Source: Fibrobacter sp. (GTDB lineage Bacteria; Fibrobacterota; Fibrobacteria; Fibrobacterales; Fibrobacteraceae). Taken from it: a stretch of 17,521 nucleotides of DNA. Positions 1 to 5,626 of the stretch are shown one piece after another. The DNA is taken from assembly GCA_017520105.1 (NCBI GenBank), contig JAFWRL010000309.1, positions 1 through 17,521 on the forward strand. The letters are read 5' to 3'. Each line of letters opens with the position of its first letter. Within the stretch, counting starts at the first letter, position 1. The notes under the pieces are model-generated. The model was not told the DNA's origin. It saw only the letters and a program-made list of their open reading frames with translations, and searched no databases. Both the position numbers and the translations under genes were made by a program.

Positions 1-907
1 GTGACGTGATTTCCACAGCGCCCGTCAAGAGGTTCTTGACCGGATGATTGCAGCCGTGGTGGCCGAACTTGAGCTTGGAAACTTTTGCACCGAGAGCAAG
101 GCCAAGGAGTTGGTTACCAAGGCAAATACCCATGAGAGGAATCTTGCCGAGGAGTTGCTTGACCATGTTGTAAACCTGCGGAAGGCTGTTCGGGTCGGCA
201 GGGCCATTCGAGAGGAACACGCCATCCGGATTTTGTTCCATGATTTTTTCGTAGCTCGTGCCAATCGGCATGACGGTCACGCGCATGTCCTGAGCGGCGA
301 GGTTTCTCAAGATGTTCGTCTTGATACCGAAATCGAGAGCGACGATGTGGTACTTGCCTTCGTTATTGAATTCGTAGCCGTTCGGGTCAGAGACCTTACT
401 TGCGTAATCCTGACCGTCGAGGCCTTCCCATGCCTTTGCCTTTTCAATAGCTTCGGCTTCGGTCATTTCCGTGTCTTCGACATGGAGGTAGGCTTTTTGC
501 GCTCCGTTTTCGCGGAGGTGGATTGTAAGTGCCCGAGTATCGACGCCTGCAATGCCCGCCTTCTTCTGCGCAAGCATGAAATCATGGAGCGATTCTTCGT
601 TCAGTTCCTTGGAAACCCAGTCGAGGGAATTCACTACAATGCCGTTCAAGAAAACTTGACGGGATTCGGATTTTTCGAAGTTCGTGGCGTAAGCGCCAAC
701 TTCTGCCGTGGTGAAAACGACGAACTGGCCAGCGTAAGACGGGTCGGTGAGAATTTGTTTGTAACCTGCCATGCCGGTGTTGAACACGGCTTCGCCGACG
801 GTGTCCTTCTTATCGCCAAAGGCGTAACCGTGAAAAATGGTTCCGTCTGCCAAGGCTATGAACGCCTTGCGCTCGCGCTTTGCTTTCCATTGGAATTTTT
901 CGTTCAT
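1..907 (-). CDS. carA: Carbamoyl-phosphate synthase small (glutaminase) subunit, 3' end cut off by the window
   Basis: CarA hydrolyses glutamine and passes ammonia to CarB for carbamoyl phosphate, the precursor of pyrimidines and arginine, in the cytoplasm. Starting at the ATG at 907 the frame stays open to the window edge (302 codons; the E. coli protein has about 382). The N-terminal small-subunit domain shows ALADGTIFHGYAFG and GEAVFNTGMAGYKQILTDPS. The class I amidotransferase domain follows, with LSNGPADPNS, the nucleophile Cys262 in GICLGNQLLG, and FGHHGCNHPVKNL near the cut. The usual His after LG in the nucleophile motif is Asn265. The catalytic His and Glu would lie beyond the edge. 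No strong ribosome binding site is visible; the ATG overlaps the stop of an upstream leader ORF as ATGA. Family assignment is secure; whether carB follows cannot be seen. Confidence 0.97.
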   Translation of the reverse strand, partial: MNEKFQWKAKRERKAFIALADGTIFHGYAFGDKKDTVGEAVFNTGMAGYKQILTDPSYAGQFVVFTTAEVGAYATNFEKSESRQVFLNGIVVNSLDWVSKELNEESLHDFMLAQKKAGIAGVDTRALTIHLRENGAQKAYLHVEDTEMTEAEAIEKAKAWEGLDGQDYASKVSDPNGYEFNNEGKYHIVALDFGIKTNILRNLAAQDMRVTVMPIGTSYEKIMEQNPDGVFLSNGPADPNSLPQVYNMVKQLLGKIPLMGICLGNQLLGLALGAKVSKLKFGHHGCNHPVKNLLTGAVEITS

Positions 908-1206
908 GATCTACTCGTTGCTTGAATGTAAAAAGCGGTTGTTTCCACGCCGTCATCCTGAGTGAAGTGCGTAGCACGAAATCGAAGGATCCAGGGCTGA
1001 ATATAATTGGATTCTTCGTTTCGCTCAGAATGACGATGCAGTGTGCAATAAAAAAGGCAAAAGCTAAATGCCTTTGCCTTAAAACTGAAAACTTTTTGAA
1101 CGGGAACAAGAACTTTATTAAAAATTTTTACCCAACCGACCTTTTGGTGAGCCGGTGATGCTTTTTTTAATGCAAGCTCGATGATTTCATGTTCCGCGCT
1201 TTTCAT
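904..1206 (-). CDS. Candidate leader ORF of carA, running through an intrinsic terminator
   Basis: This frame of 100 codons starts at an ATG at most a few bases after the predicted transcription start, so it would be leaderless or nearly so. It reads through the hairpin terminator at 1047-1080 and ends in TGA sharing four bases with the carA ATG (ATGA). The first 45 residues (MKSAEHEIIELALKKASP...) look protein-like. The last third is translation of the dispersed repeat at 951-1035 and gives HSERNEES, a peptide typical of spurious repeat-derived ORFs. U-rich tracts (AAUUUUUAAU and GUUUUCAGUUUU in RNA terms) precede the terminator. It may be a regulatory leader peptide of pyrBI type, or an incidental frame. 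No homologue is recognised. Confidence 0.35.
   Translation of the reverse strand: MKSAEHEIIELALKKASPAHQKVGWVKIFNKVLVPVQKVFSFKAKAFSFCLFYCTLHRHSERNEESNYIQPWILRFRATHFTQDDGVETTAFYIQATSRS
951..1035. repeat. Dispersed inverted repeat (CATCCTGAG...GGATCCAG family)
   Basis: Left arm 951-994 begins CGTCATCCTGAG and ends GAAGGATCCAG. Right arm 1007-1035 is its imperfect inverse, reading TTGGATTCTTCG then CGCTCAGAATGACG. The left arm carries an inner hairpin GTGC-GTA-GCAC at 967-977. A single-arm relative with a different inner hairpin lies at 3325-3369. It sits between the terminator at 1047-1080 and carA. It has no coding capacity of its own. Confidence 0.8.
1047..1080 (-). terminator. Intrinsic terminator or attenuator upstream of carA
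   Basis: On the minus strand AAGGCAAA (1080-1073) pairs perfectly with TTTGCCTT (1061-1054) across an 11-base loop, and the stem runs directly into TTTTTATT. The opposite strand has no U-tract, so it acts only on leftward transcription. It lies inside the leader ORF, about 145 bases before carA. It could end the bio transcript, attenuate carA, or both. Confidence 0.85.
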
Positions 1207-1214
1207 CGGGCGAA

Positions 1215-1243
1215 ATTATAGTAAAAAAATGCACCTGCGACAA
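1215..1243 (-). promoter_or_regulatory. Sigma-70-type promoter of the carA leader
   Basis: On the minus strand TTGTCG (1243-1238) lies 17 bp before a perfect TATAAT (1220-1215). The predicted start is near 1208-1206, at or next to the leader ORF ATG. A TTACA-N5-TGTAA palindrome is centred 38 bp upstream of the -35 element. Confidence 0.75.
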
Positions 1244-1273
1244 TGCGTTTTTTTATAATTTTTAAGACGTTTT

Positions 1274-1288
1274 TTACACTTTTTGTAA
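1274..1288. promoter_or_regulatory. TTACA-N5-TGTAA palindrome above the carA leader promoter
   Basis: The sequence TTACA-CTTTT-TGTAA matches the palindrome found at the sigma-54 promoters of pyrG, dapF and glnK. A lone TGTAA half-site lies at 1314-1318, where the centre-to-centre distance of a full second site would be 30 bp. No -24/-12 promoter was found nearby, so here the protein would act on the sigma-70-type promoter, or the match is fortuitous. Confidence 0.5.
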
Positions 1289-1320
1289 TGTGTTTTTGGA
1301 GTTTGCAAGAAAATGTAAAA

Positions 1321-2079
1321 TTAAAACGGTTGAACGCCCAAATCAGAGGCTCCTTCTGGGATTTTAGCGAGGATTTCAAGCCCGGTCAGGTCGTGCATCA
1401 TGGCGATATTGTCATCTTCCATTTCCAGGTTCTGGCTCATTCCGTAGCGATTTATAATAATGCCGCGGACATCCAAACACCTTGCGCGGGCATATTCGAC
1501 CGTGAGCACGCAAGCGTTGATGGAGCCGAGCGCTGCCGTGGTGACAACAAGCAAGGGGAGGCCGAGTTCCTTCATGATATCGGTGAGGAATATTTTTTGC
1601 GAAGATTTGTTTGTGCCGCCTGCTATTAATGTCGCGTGAGATGCGCCGGAATCGTAGCGGATAGGACAGATGATGCCTCCGCTTCCTTCGGCGAAAATGA
1701 ATTCGTGGCGAGCGCGAGCCGCATTAAAATCGTTGCGGACTTTCGAAAGTTCTACCGGGTTCCCCTCTTTGCGAGCGGCCAGGTGCGGAGAAACTGCTTC
1801 CTTGTAAACGTAGCTGACGAGCTGTTCCTGCGTGTCGGGGAGGCCAGCGATGGTCTTGACGTAGTCGGCATCGCCAGCGACCCAATTGCCGTCGCGTAGT
1901 TCGGCTCCGCTAAGGGCTGCCTTGTAGTAGCCAGCGTCGATTCCCGAATCGCGCCATTTCTTGACGAGGAGTGCCGTGACAAAGGTCTTGCCGACATCGG
2001 TGCCAGTGGCGGTGACGAAATAACCTTTAGGTTTAGATGAAAGACGAGAGACGAAAGACGAATGATTTTTGAAGGGCAT
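1321..2079 (-). CDS. bioD: Dethiobiotin synthase
   Basis: BioD closes the ureido ring of dethiobiotin from 7,8-diaminononanoate, CO2 and ATP, the penultimate step of biotin synthesis. The product has 252 residues from the ATG at 2079 (E. coli 225). The phosphate-binding loop is FVTATGTDVGKT (residues 21-32), followed by GYYKAALSGAE for the substrate lysine region and FAEGSGGIICP for the metal/nucleotide region. The first 18 or so residues are not family sequence: they translate a GA-rich intergenic repeat (2023-2062), and no start codon exists between ATG 2079 and the conserved KGYFVTATG. A TTG at 2091 would overlap bioF by 8 bp; I prefer the ATG, 4 bp after the bioF stop. It is the last gene of bioA-bioW-bioF-bioD. 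Confidence 0.95.
   Translation of the reverse strand: MPFKNHSSFVSRLSSKPKGYFVTATGTDVGKTFVTALLVKKWRDSGIDAGYYKAALSGAELRDGNWVAGDADYVKTIAGLPDTQEQLVSYVYKEAVSPHLAARKEGNPVELSKVRNDFNAARARHEFIFAEGSGGIICPIRYDSGASHATLIAGGTNKSSQKIFLTDIMKELGLPLLVVTTAALGSINACVLTVEYARARCLDVRGIIINRYGMSQNLEMEDDNIAMMHDLTGLEILAKIPEGASDLGVQPF
2023..2062. repeat. GA-rich junction repeat lying inside the 5' end of bioD
   Basis: The plus strand carries GAAAGACGAGAGACGAAAG within 2038-2061, flanked by ACCTTTAGGTTTAGAT. Closely similar strings occur at 4191-4216 (opposite orientation) and 8534-8600. Here the repeat is translated in bioD as SSFVSRLSSKPK. Confidence 0.75.
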
Positions 2080-2083
2080 ATTT

Positions 2084-3313
2084 TTAATCAAAGTTTTTTA
2101 TGATTTGAGTAATTGCAGCAGCGGCGGTTTGCAGTTGTTCCCGCGTATGCGTGGCCATGAGGCTTGCTCGGAGGCGGGCTTGCCCTTTTGCGACGGTGGG
2201 GTAGCGGATAGCGGGAATCAGGATTCCGCGCTTCTGGAGTGTTGCCGAGATTTCAAGGGCGCGGGCTTCGTCGCCGATGATAATGGGAACGATGGCAGAT
2301 GCGGTGGGCGGTATCTGGAAGCCGGCGCTGCGCAATGCATCGCAGAAGTACTTGACGTTGTCCTGGAGCGTTTGCACGCGCTCGGGATGGGCGTCGATGT
2401 ACTTGAGGTTCGCGTTTGCGGCGGCGGCCACGGCGGGCGCCATTGCAGTCGTGAAGATGAAACTGCGGGCCTTGTTCTTGAGGAATTCGATGAGTTTCTT
2501 CGAACCCTCCACGAAGCCGCCTTCGGCGGCGACGGCTTTGCTCAACGTGCCGACGGTAACGTCGGCGTGAGCACAGCCGTAGTGCTCGGCGAGACCCCTG
2601 CCGGTTCTGCCGACCACGCCCGTGGCGTGCGCTTCGTCAATCATAAGTAATACATCTTGTTCGCGGGCAACGCGCAAAAGTTCCGGCAAATCGGCCAGGT
2701 CGCCATCCATGCTGAATACGGCATCGGTCACAATGAGCCCGCGGAAAGGTCGCGTGTCACTTGAAGCTGCGCTTTGCGTCGCGTGTTCCGCCTTGGCCTC
2801 TTTAATGACACGTTCCAAATCCGCGATATCGTTGTGCCTGTAAACCTTGCAGTTCGCACGGGAAAGCCGAATTCCGTCGATAATGCTCGCGTGGTTCAGT
2901 GCGTCGCTAAAGATAAAGTCGTTCTTGCCGCAAAGCGCTGAAATCGTACCGACATTTGCCATGTAGCCGGTATTGAACGTGATGGCGGATTCCGTACCCT
3001 TGAACTGTGCAATGGTCTCTTCGAGTTCCTGGTGCGGTGTCTTGTTGCCGGTAGTGAGGCGTGCCCCGCCGCTTCCGGTGCCCCATTCAAGTACCGCATT
3101 CGCCATCGCCTGTTTTAGCTCGGGAATGTTCGCGAGATCCAGGTACGAATTGGATGCCAACAAAATTTGTTCTTGCAAAACTCCATTTGCAGAGCGGATT
3201 TTAACGCACGATGATTCCGGTGATTCCATCAAGCGCATCGAGCGGTAAGTATTATTCGCTCGCGCCGTTTCCAAAGCGTCTTTCGTAAATAAGTCTAAGA
3301 TTCTTTCGTTCAT
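2084..3313 (-). CDS. bioF: 8-amino-7-oxononanoate synthase
   Basis: BioF is a PLP enzyme that condenses pimeloyl-CoA with L-alanine, releasing CoA and CO2, to give 8-amino-7-oxononanoate. The 409-residue product belongs to the alpha-oxoamine synthase family: LLASNSYLDLA (51-61), WGTGSGGARLTTGN (77-90), FNTGYMANVG (113-122), SDALNHASIIDGIRLS with His141 stacking on the cofactor, MIDEAHATGVVG (224-235) and the PLP lysine Lys259 in GTLSKAVAAEGG. Slightly longer than E. coli BioF (384). ATG at 3313 is followed by typical N-terminal sequence. It lies 59 bp after bioW, across a repeat, and 4 bp before bioD. The local BioW supplies its pimeloyl-CoA. 2-amino-3-ketobutyrate CoA ligase is the close paralogue, excluded mainly by context. 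Confidence 0.95.
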   Translation of the reverse strand: MNERILDLFTKDALETARANNTYRSMRLMESPESSCVKIRSANGVLQEQILLASNSYLDLANIPELKQAMANAVLEWGTGSGGARLTTGNKTPHQELEETIAQFKGTESAITFNTGYMANVGTISALCGKNDFIFSDALNHASIIDGIRLSRANCKVYRHNDIADLERVIKEAKAEHATQSAASSDTRPFRGLIVTDAVFSMDGDLADLPELLRVAREQDVLLMIDEAHATGVVGRTGRGLAEHYGCAHADVTVGTLSKAVAAEGGFVEGSKKLIEFLKNKARSFIFTTAMAPAVAAAANANLKYIDAHPERVQTLQDNVKYFCDALRSAGFQIPPTASAIVPIIIGDEARALEISATLQKRGILIPAIRYPTVAKGQARLRASLMATHTREQLQTAAAAITQIIKNFD

Positions 3314-3324
3314 TCCATTCTGCC

Positions 3325-3369
3325 CTGGATCCTTCGACTTCGAACCTTCGGTTCTCCGCTCAGGATGAC
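3325..3369. repeat. Single-arm copy of the CATCCTGAG/GGATCCAG repeat between bioW and bioF
   Basis: It reads CTGGATCCTTCGACTTC, then a perfect GAACC-TTC-GGTTC hairpin (3342-3354), then CGCTCAGGATGAC. It is inverted relative to the left arm of the copy at 951-1035, whose inner hairpin is a different sequence (GTGC-GTA-GCAC). It nearly fills the 59-bp bioW-bioF gap. Confidence 0.75.
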
Positions 3370-3372
3370 AAT

Positions 3373-4149
3373 TTAAGTTCTGTTGACAACTTCCACCAAA
3401 ACCTTCTTCTTTTGCAAATATTCAATACACTCTTCGGCTTTGGCCTTGCGGGAATCGAACAAGAAAATCCGGCCTCCGTTTTCGTCGCCCATTTCCTTCA
3501 TCTTCATGATGCGCACGTAGCCGAGTTCCTTGCTTGCGACATAGCCCGTCACGTAATTCGGGTCGTCGGAGATGCAGAATTCCGCCACCATGCCGGGAGC
3601 ATTCGCCACTTTTGTTGCAAGCACGATGGCTTCGTTGAAGTGGTTCTTGCAACTATCTACTACGTTGCCCTGGAGCGCATCCATGTAGGTGGCGCGCACG
3701 CCACGGGTCTGGTCAGGTTCCAGGCGCTTTCCCGTCGCAATGTCGTAGAGCATGGCTCCGCGCATGGGGTAGGTTGCCTTTAAAAGTTCTTGCAACTTTT
3801 CGCGGAATTCTTGAGAACTGCGTTGGTCATTGGAACCAGTTCCCATGAGCGGGGTGATGAGTTCGAAAGCCTTGTCGAGCCCTTCCTGCCATGTATCCAC
3901 ATCCACACGCGTCACCGGCAAAGCTTTCAAAATCCTGATATCGCTTTCGTGGACCTTCTCGATTTTCACGTTGATAAAATCCGGATCGCCCTTGGAATGT
4001 GTCATGGCACGCTTTACCATGGCGGAGCAAACGGCCTCGACGTTTTCGCGGGTGACGATGCGTTCGGCACCGGAAATGTGCTGTTCGTGTGCATTTTCGC
4101 CTTCACCGACTTGCTGCGATGCGCGCATTTTCAAACTGTAGTAATCCAT
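3373..4149 (-). CDS. bioW: 6-carboxyhexanoate-CoA ligase (pimeloyl-CoA synthetase)
   Basis: BioW activates free pimelate with ATP and CoA, giving the pimeloyl-CoA used by BioF. The 258-residue length matches the family (about 259 in Bacillus). The diagnostic start YYSLKMRAS is followed by the family motif HISGAERIV, then CSAMVKRAMTHSKGDPDFINVKIE, a central RGAMLYDIATGKRLEPDQTRGVRATYMD and a C-terminal EFCISDDPNYVTGYVASKELGYVRI. A BioW route implies that pimelate, rather than a BioC/BioH-protected acyl chain, feeds the pathway, as in several Firmicutes and some other phyla. It lies 91 bp after bioA, across a GA-rich repeat. A weak -10-like TATACT is just upstream of the start, but I would not call a promoter. 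Confidence 0.95.
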   Translation of the reverse strand: MDYYSLKMRASQQVGEGENAHEQHISGAERIVTRENVEAVCSAMVKRAMTHSKGDPDFINVKIEKVHESDIRILKALPVTRVDVDTWQEGLDKAFELITPLMGTGSNDQRSSQEFREKLQELLKATYPMRGAMLYDIATGKRLEPDQTRGVRATYMDALQGNVVDSCKNHFNEAIVLATKVANAPGMVAEFCISDDPNYVTGYVASKELGYVRIMKMKEMGDENGGRIFLFDSRKAKAEECIEYLQKKKVLVEVVNRT

Positions 4150-4190
4150 TGTCTTTCTGAGTATATTCTTTTTTGTTTAGCCTGTTTGCG

Positions 4191-4216
4191 TTTCTTTCGT
4201 CTCTCGTCTTTTGTCT
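4191..4216. repeat. GA-rich junction repeat between bioA and bioW
   Basis: The plus strand reads TTTCTTTCGTCTCTCGTC followed by TTTTGTCT; the minus strand is therefore the purine strand with GACGAGAGACGAAAG. It is the same string as at 2038-2061 and 8534-8550, here in the orientation of the bio genes. Confidence 0.75.
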
Positions 4217-4240
4217 GTAAAGCGAAGCTCGTTTTAATAT

Positions 4241-5599
4241 TTACTCGTGGAATTCGTCTTCGCCTTCGATAACCGGGGCGGGCTTGCATTCGCCTATGAG
4301 TTTGATGGCTTCGCAGATGCGGTCGATTTCCTGGTCACTTGTGATGAACGGTGGCATGGTATAGACGTAATTGCAGAAGGGGCGCAACCACACTCCCGTT
4401 TCGCGAATCACGTGCTGTATATCGTCGGCAGAAGGCTTCGCCTTGAGTTCCAGCACACCGATGGCGCCGAGAACACGGACATCGGCGGCGTTTTCGAGAC
4501 TGCTGAGCGGTTCCAGGTTCTGCTTCAGGCGCTTTTCAATCCGAGCGACACTCGTTGCATAATCGCGACTTTTGAACAGCGAAAGCGATGCAATTCCCGC
4601 GGCGCATGCCAAAGGGTTTGCCATGTAAGTGGGTCCGTGCATAAATGCAGGAATCTTGCTGTTCGTAATTGTTTCGGCAACCTTCTCGGATGCGACACAA
4701 GCCGCCATTGTAATGCTTCCGCCCGTAAGTGCCTTGCCGATGCACATGATGTCGGGCTTAATGAAATCGGCGCATTTACCTTCGCGATCAAAGCCTGCAC
4801 TTTCTCCACTCGCGGTATGCATCATTGCGAATCGCGGGCCAGTGCGGTAGAATCCCGAAGCGATTTCGTCCAAAATCAACAGGATACCGTAACGGTCGCA
4901 AAGCTTACGGAGCGCTTTCAAATAACCCGCATTATAGAGCCACATGCCGTTCCCGCCTTGGAAAACAGGTTCGCAGATGACGGCGGCGATTTCGTTTTCA
5001 TGCTCGCTTACGACCCGTTCCATCGAAGCAAAATCGCTATCGTCCCACGGCTCGTCGAACCTGCAATTCGGGCGTTCCGCAAAGTAGTGCTGCGGCATAA
5101 TCCCGCGGAAAAGTATGTGCATCCCGTCGGGGTCGGAGAGCGCCATGGCACCCGCGGTATCGCCGTGGTAGCCGCCCTTCAAGGCGACCAACTTACAGCG
5201 TTCCGGGCGGGAGAGCGAATGCTGGTACTGCACTGCCATCTTGGCGGCGCATTCCACGGCAATGCTTCCCGAATCCGCGAAGAAAATCTTGTTGAGTCCC
5301 TTTGGCAAGAAATTTACAAGGCGTTCACCCAGTTCAATCGCCGGCTCGTGCGTAAATCCGCCGAACATTACGTGGCACATTTTTTCGCTCTGCTTGCGAA
5401 TTGCCTCGACTATCTCGGGAGCGTTATGACCGTGGGCCATGCACCACCAACTTGATACGGCGTCGATGAGTTTTAAACCATCAGCGGTTTCGATGGTCGT
5501 GCCGTGTGCAGATTTCGCCAAAAAACGAGAAGGCCCCTTATGCAGCGCTGCGTAAGGGTGCCAAAGATACTCGTTATCGAAATTTAAAAGTTTATCCAT
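4241..5599 (-). CDS. bioA: Adenosylmethionine-8-amino-7-oxononanoate aminotransferase
   Basis: BioA transfers an amino group to 8-amino-7-oxononanoate, normally from S-adenosylmethionine, giving 7,8-diaminononanoate. The 452-residue class III aminotransferase has WHPYAALH with Tyr16, DAVSSWWCMAHGHN with Trp51-Trp52, GGYHGDT with Tyr144, ILDEIASGFYRTG with Asp244 for the cofactor, and PLP lysine Lys289 in GKALTGGSITMA. The double Trp and paired Tyr match E. coli BioA and separate it from other class III enzymes and from lysine-using BioK. The ATG at 5599 lies 27 bp after the pyrG stop, and the gap is filled by a hairpin that hides the start region. Order bioA-bioW-bioF-bioD suggests one unit, possibly co-transcribed with pyrG. 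No bioB is in the window. Confidence 0.96.
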   Translation of the reverse strand: MDKLLNFDNEYLWHPYAALHKGPSRFLAKSAHGTTIETADGLKLIDAVSSWWCMAHGHNAPEIVEAIRKQSEKMCHVMFGGFTHEPAIELGERLVNFLPKGLNKIFFADSGSIAVECAAKMAVQYQHSLSRPERCKLVALKGGYHGDTAGAMALSDPDGMHILFRGIMPQHYFAERPNCRFDEPWDDSDFASMERVVSEHENEIAAVICEPVFQGGNGMWLYNAGYLKALRKLCDRYGILLILDEIASGFYRTGPRFAMMHTASGESAGFDREGKCADFIKPDIMCIGKALTGGSITMAACVASEKVAETITNSKIPAFMHGPTYMANPLACAAGIASLSLFKSRDYATSVARIEKRLKQNLEPLSSLENAADVRVLGAIGVLELKAKPSADDIQHVIRETGVWLRPFCNYVYTMPPFITSDQEIDRICEAIKLIGECKPAPVIEGEDEFHE

Positions 5600-5602
5600 T
5601 TG

Positions 5603-5626
5603 GAGAGCAATATAGAAATTGCTCTC
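5603..5626. other. Perfect hairpin filling the pyrG-bioA gap
   Basis: GAGAGCAAT (5603-5611) and ATTGCTCTC (5618-5626) form a 9-bp stem with a 6-base loop. It begins directly after the pyrG stop codon and ends three bases before the bioA ATG, so it covers the bioA ribosome-binding region. There is no U-tract, so it is not a standard terminator. It could modulate bioA translation, act as an RNA processing site, or be an operator. Confidence 0.7.

Noticed and set aside
44..925. Long open frame on the plus strand over carA
   Set aside because: It is antisense to a clear CarA sequence on the minus strand and its translation resembles no family.
922..936. TGTAA half-site close to the carA start
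   Set aside because: The partner half-site position reads TTGCT, so there is no palindrome.
810..1109. Minus-strand frame overlapping carA and the repeat
   Set aside because: It contains VILSETKNP and SLRMT, typical translations of the dispersed repeat, and overlaps carA out of frame.
1047..1206. 6S or other known small RNA in the short unit before carA
   Set aside because: Promoter and terminator fit a small RNA, but I could not recognise a known fold; a leader role fits the ATGA overlap better.
5373..5387. Sigma-54-like TGGCAC-ATTTT-TTCG on the plus strand
   Set aside because: The -12 box lacks TTGC, it lies inside bioA antisense to the gene, and no plus-strand gene follows.
5603..5626. 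BirA operator at bioA
   Set aside because: The stem sequence GAGAGCAAT does not resemble known BirA or BioR operators.
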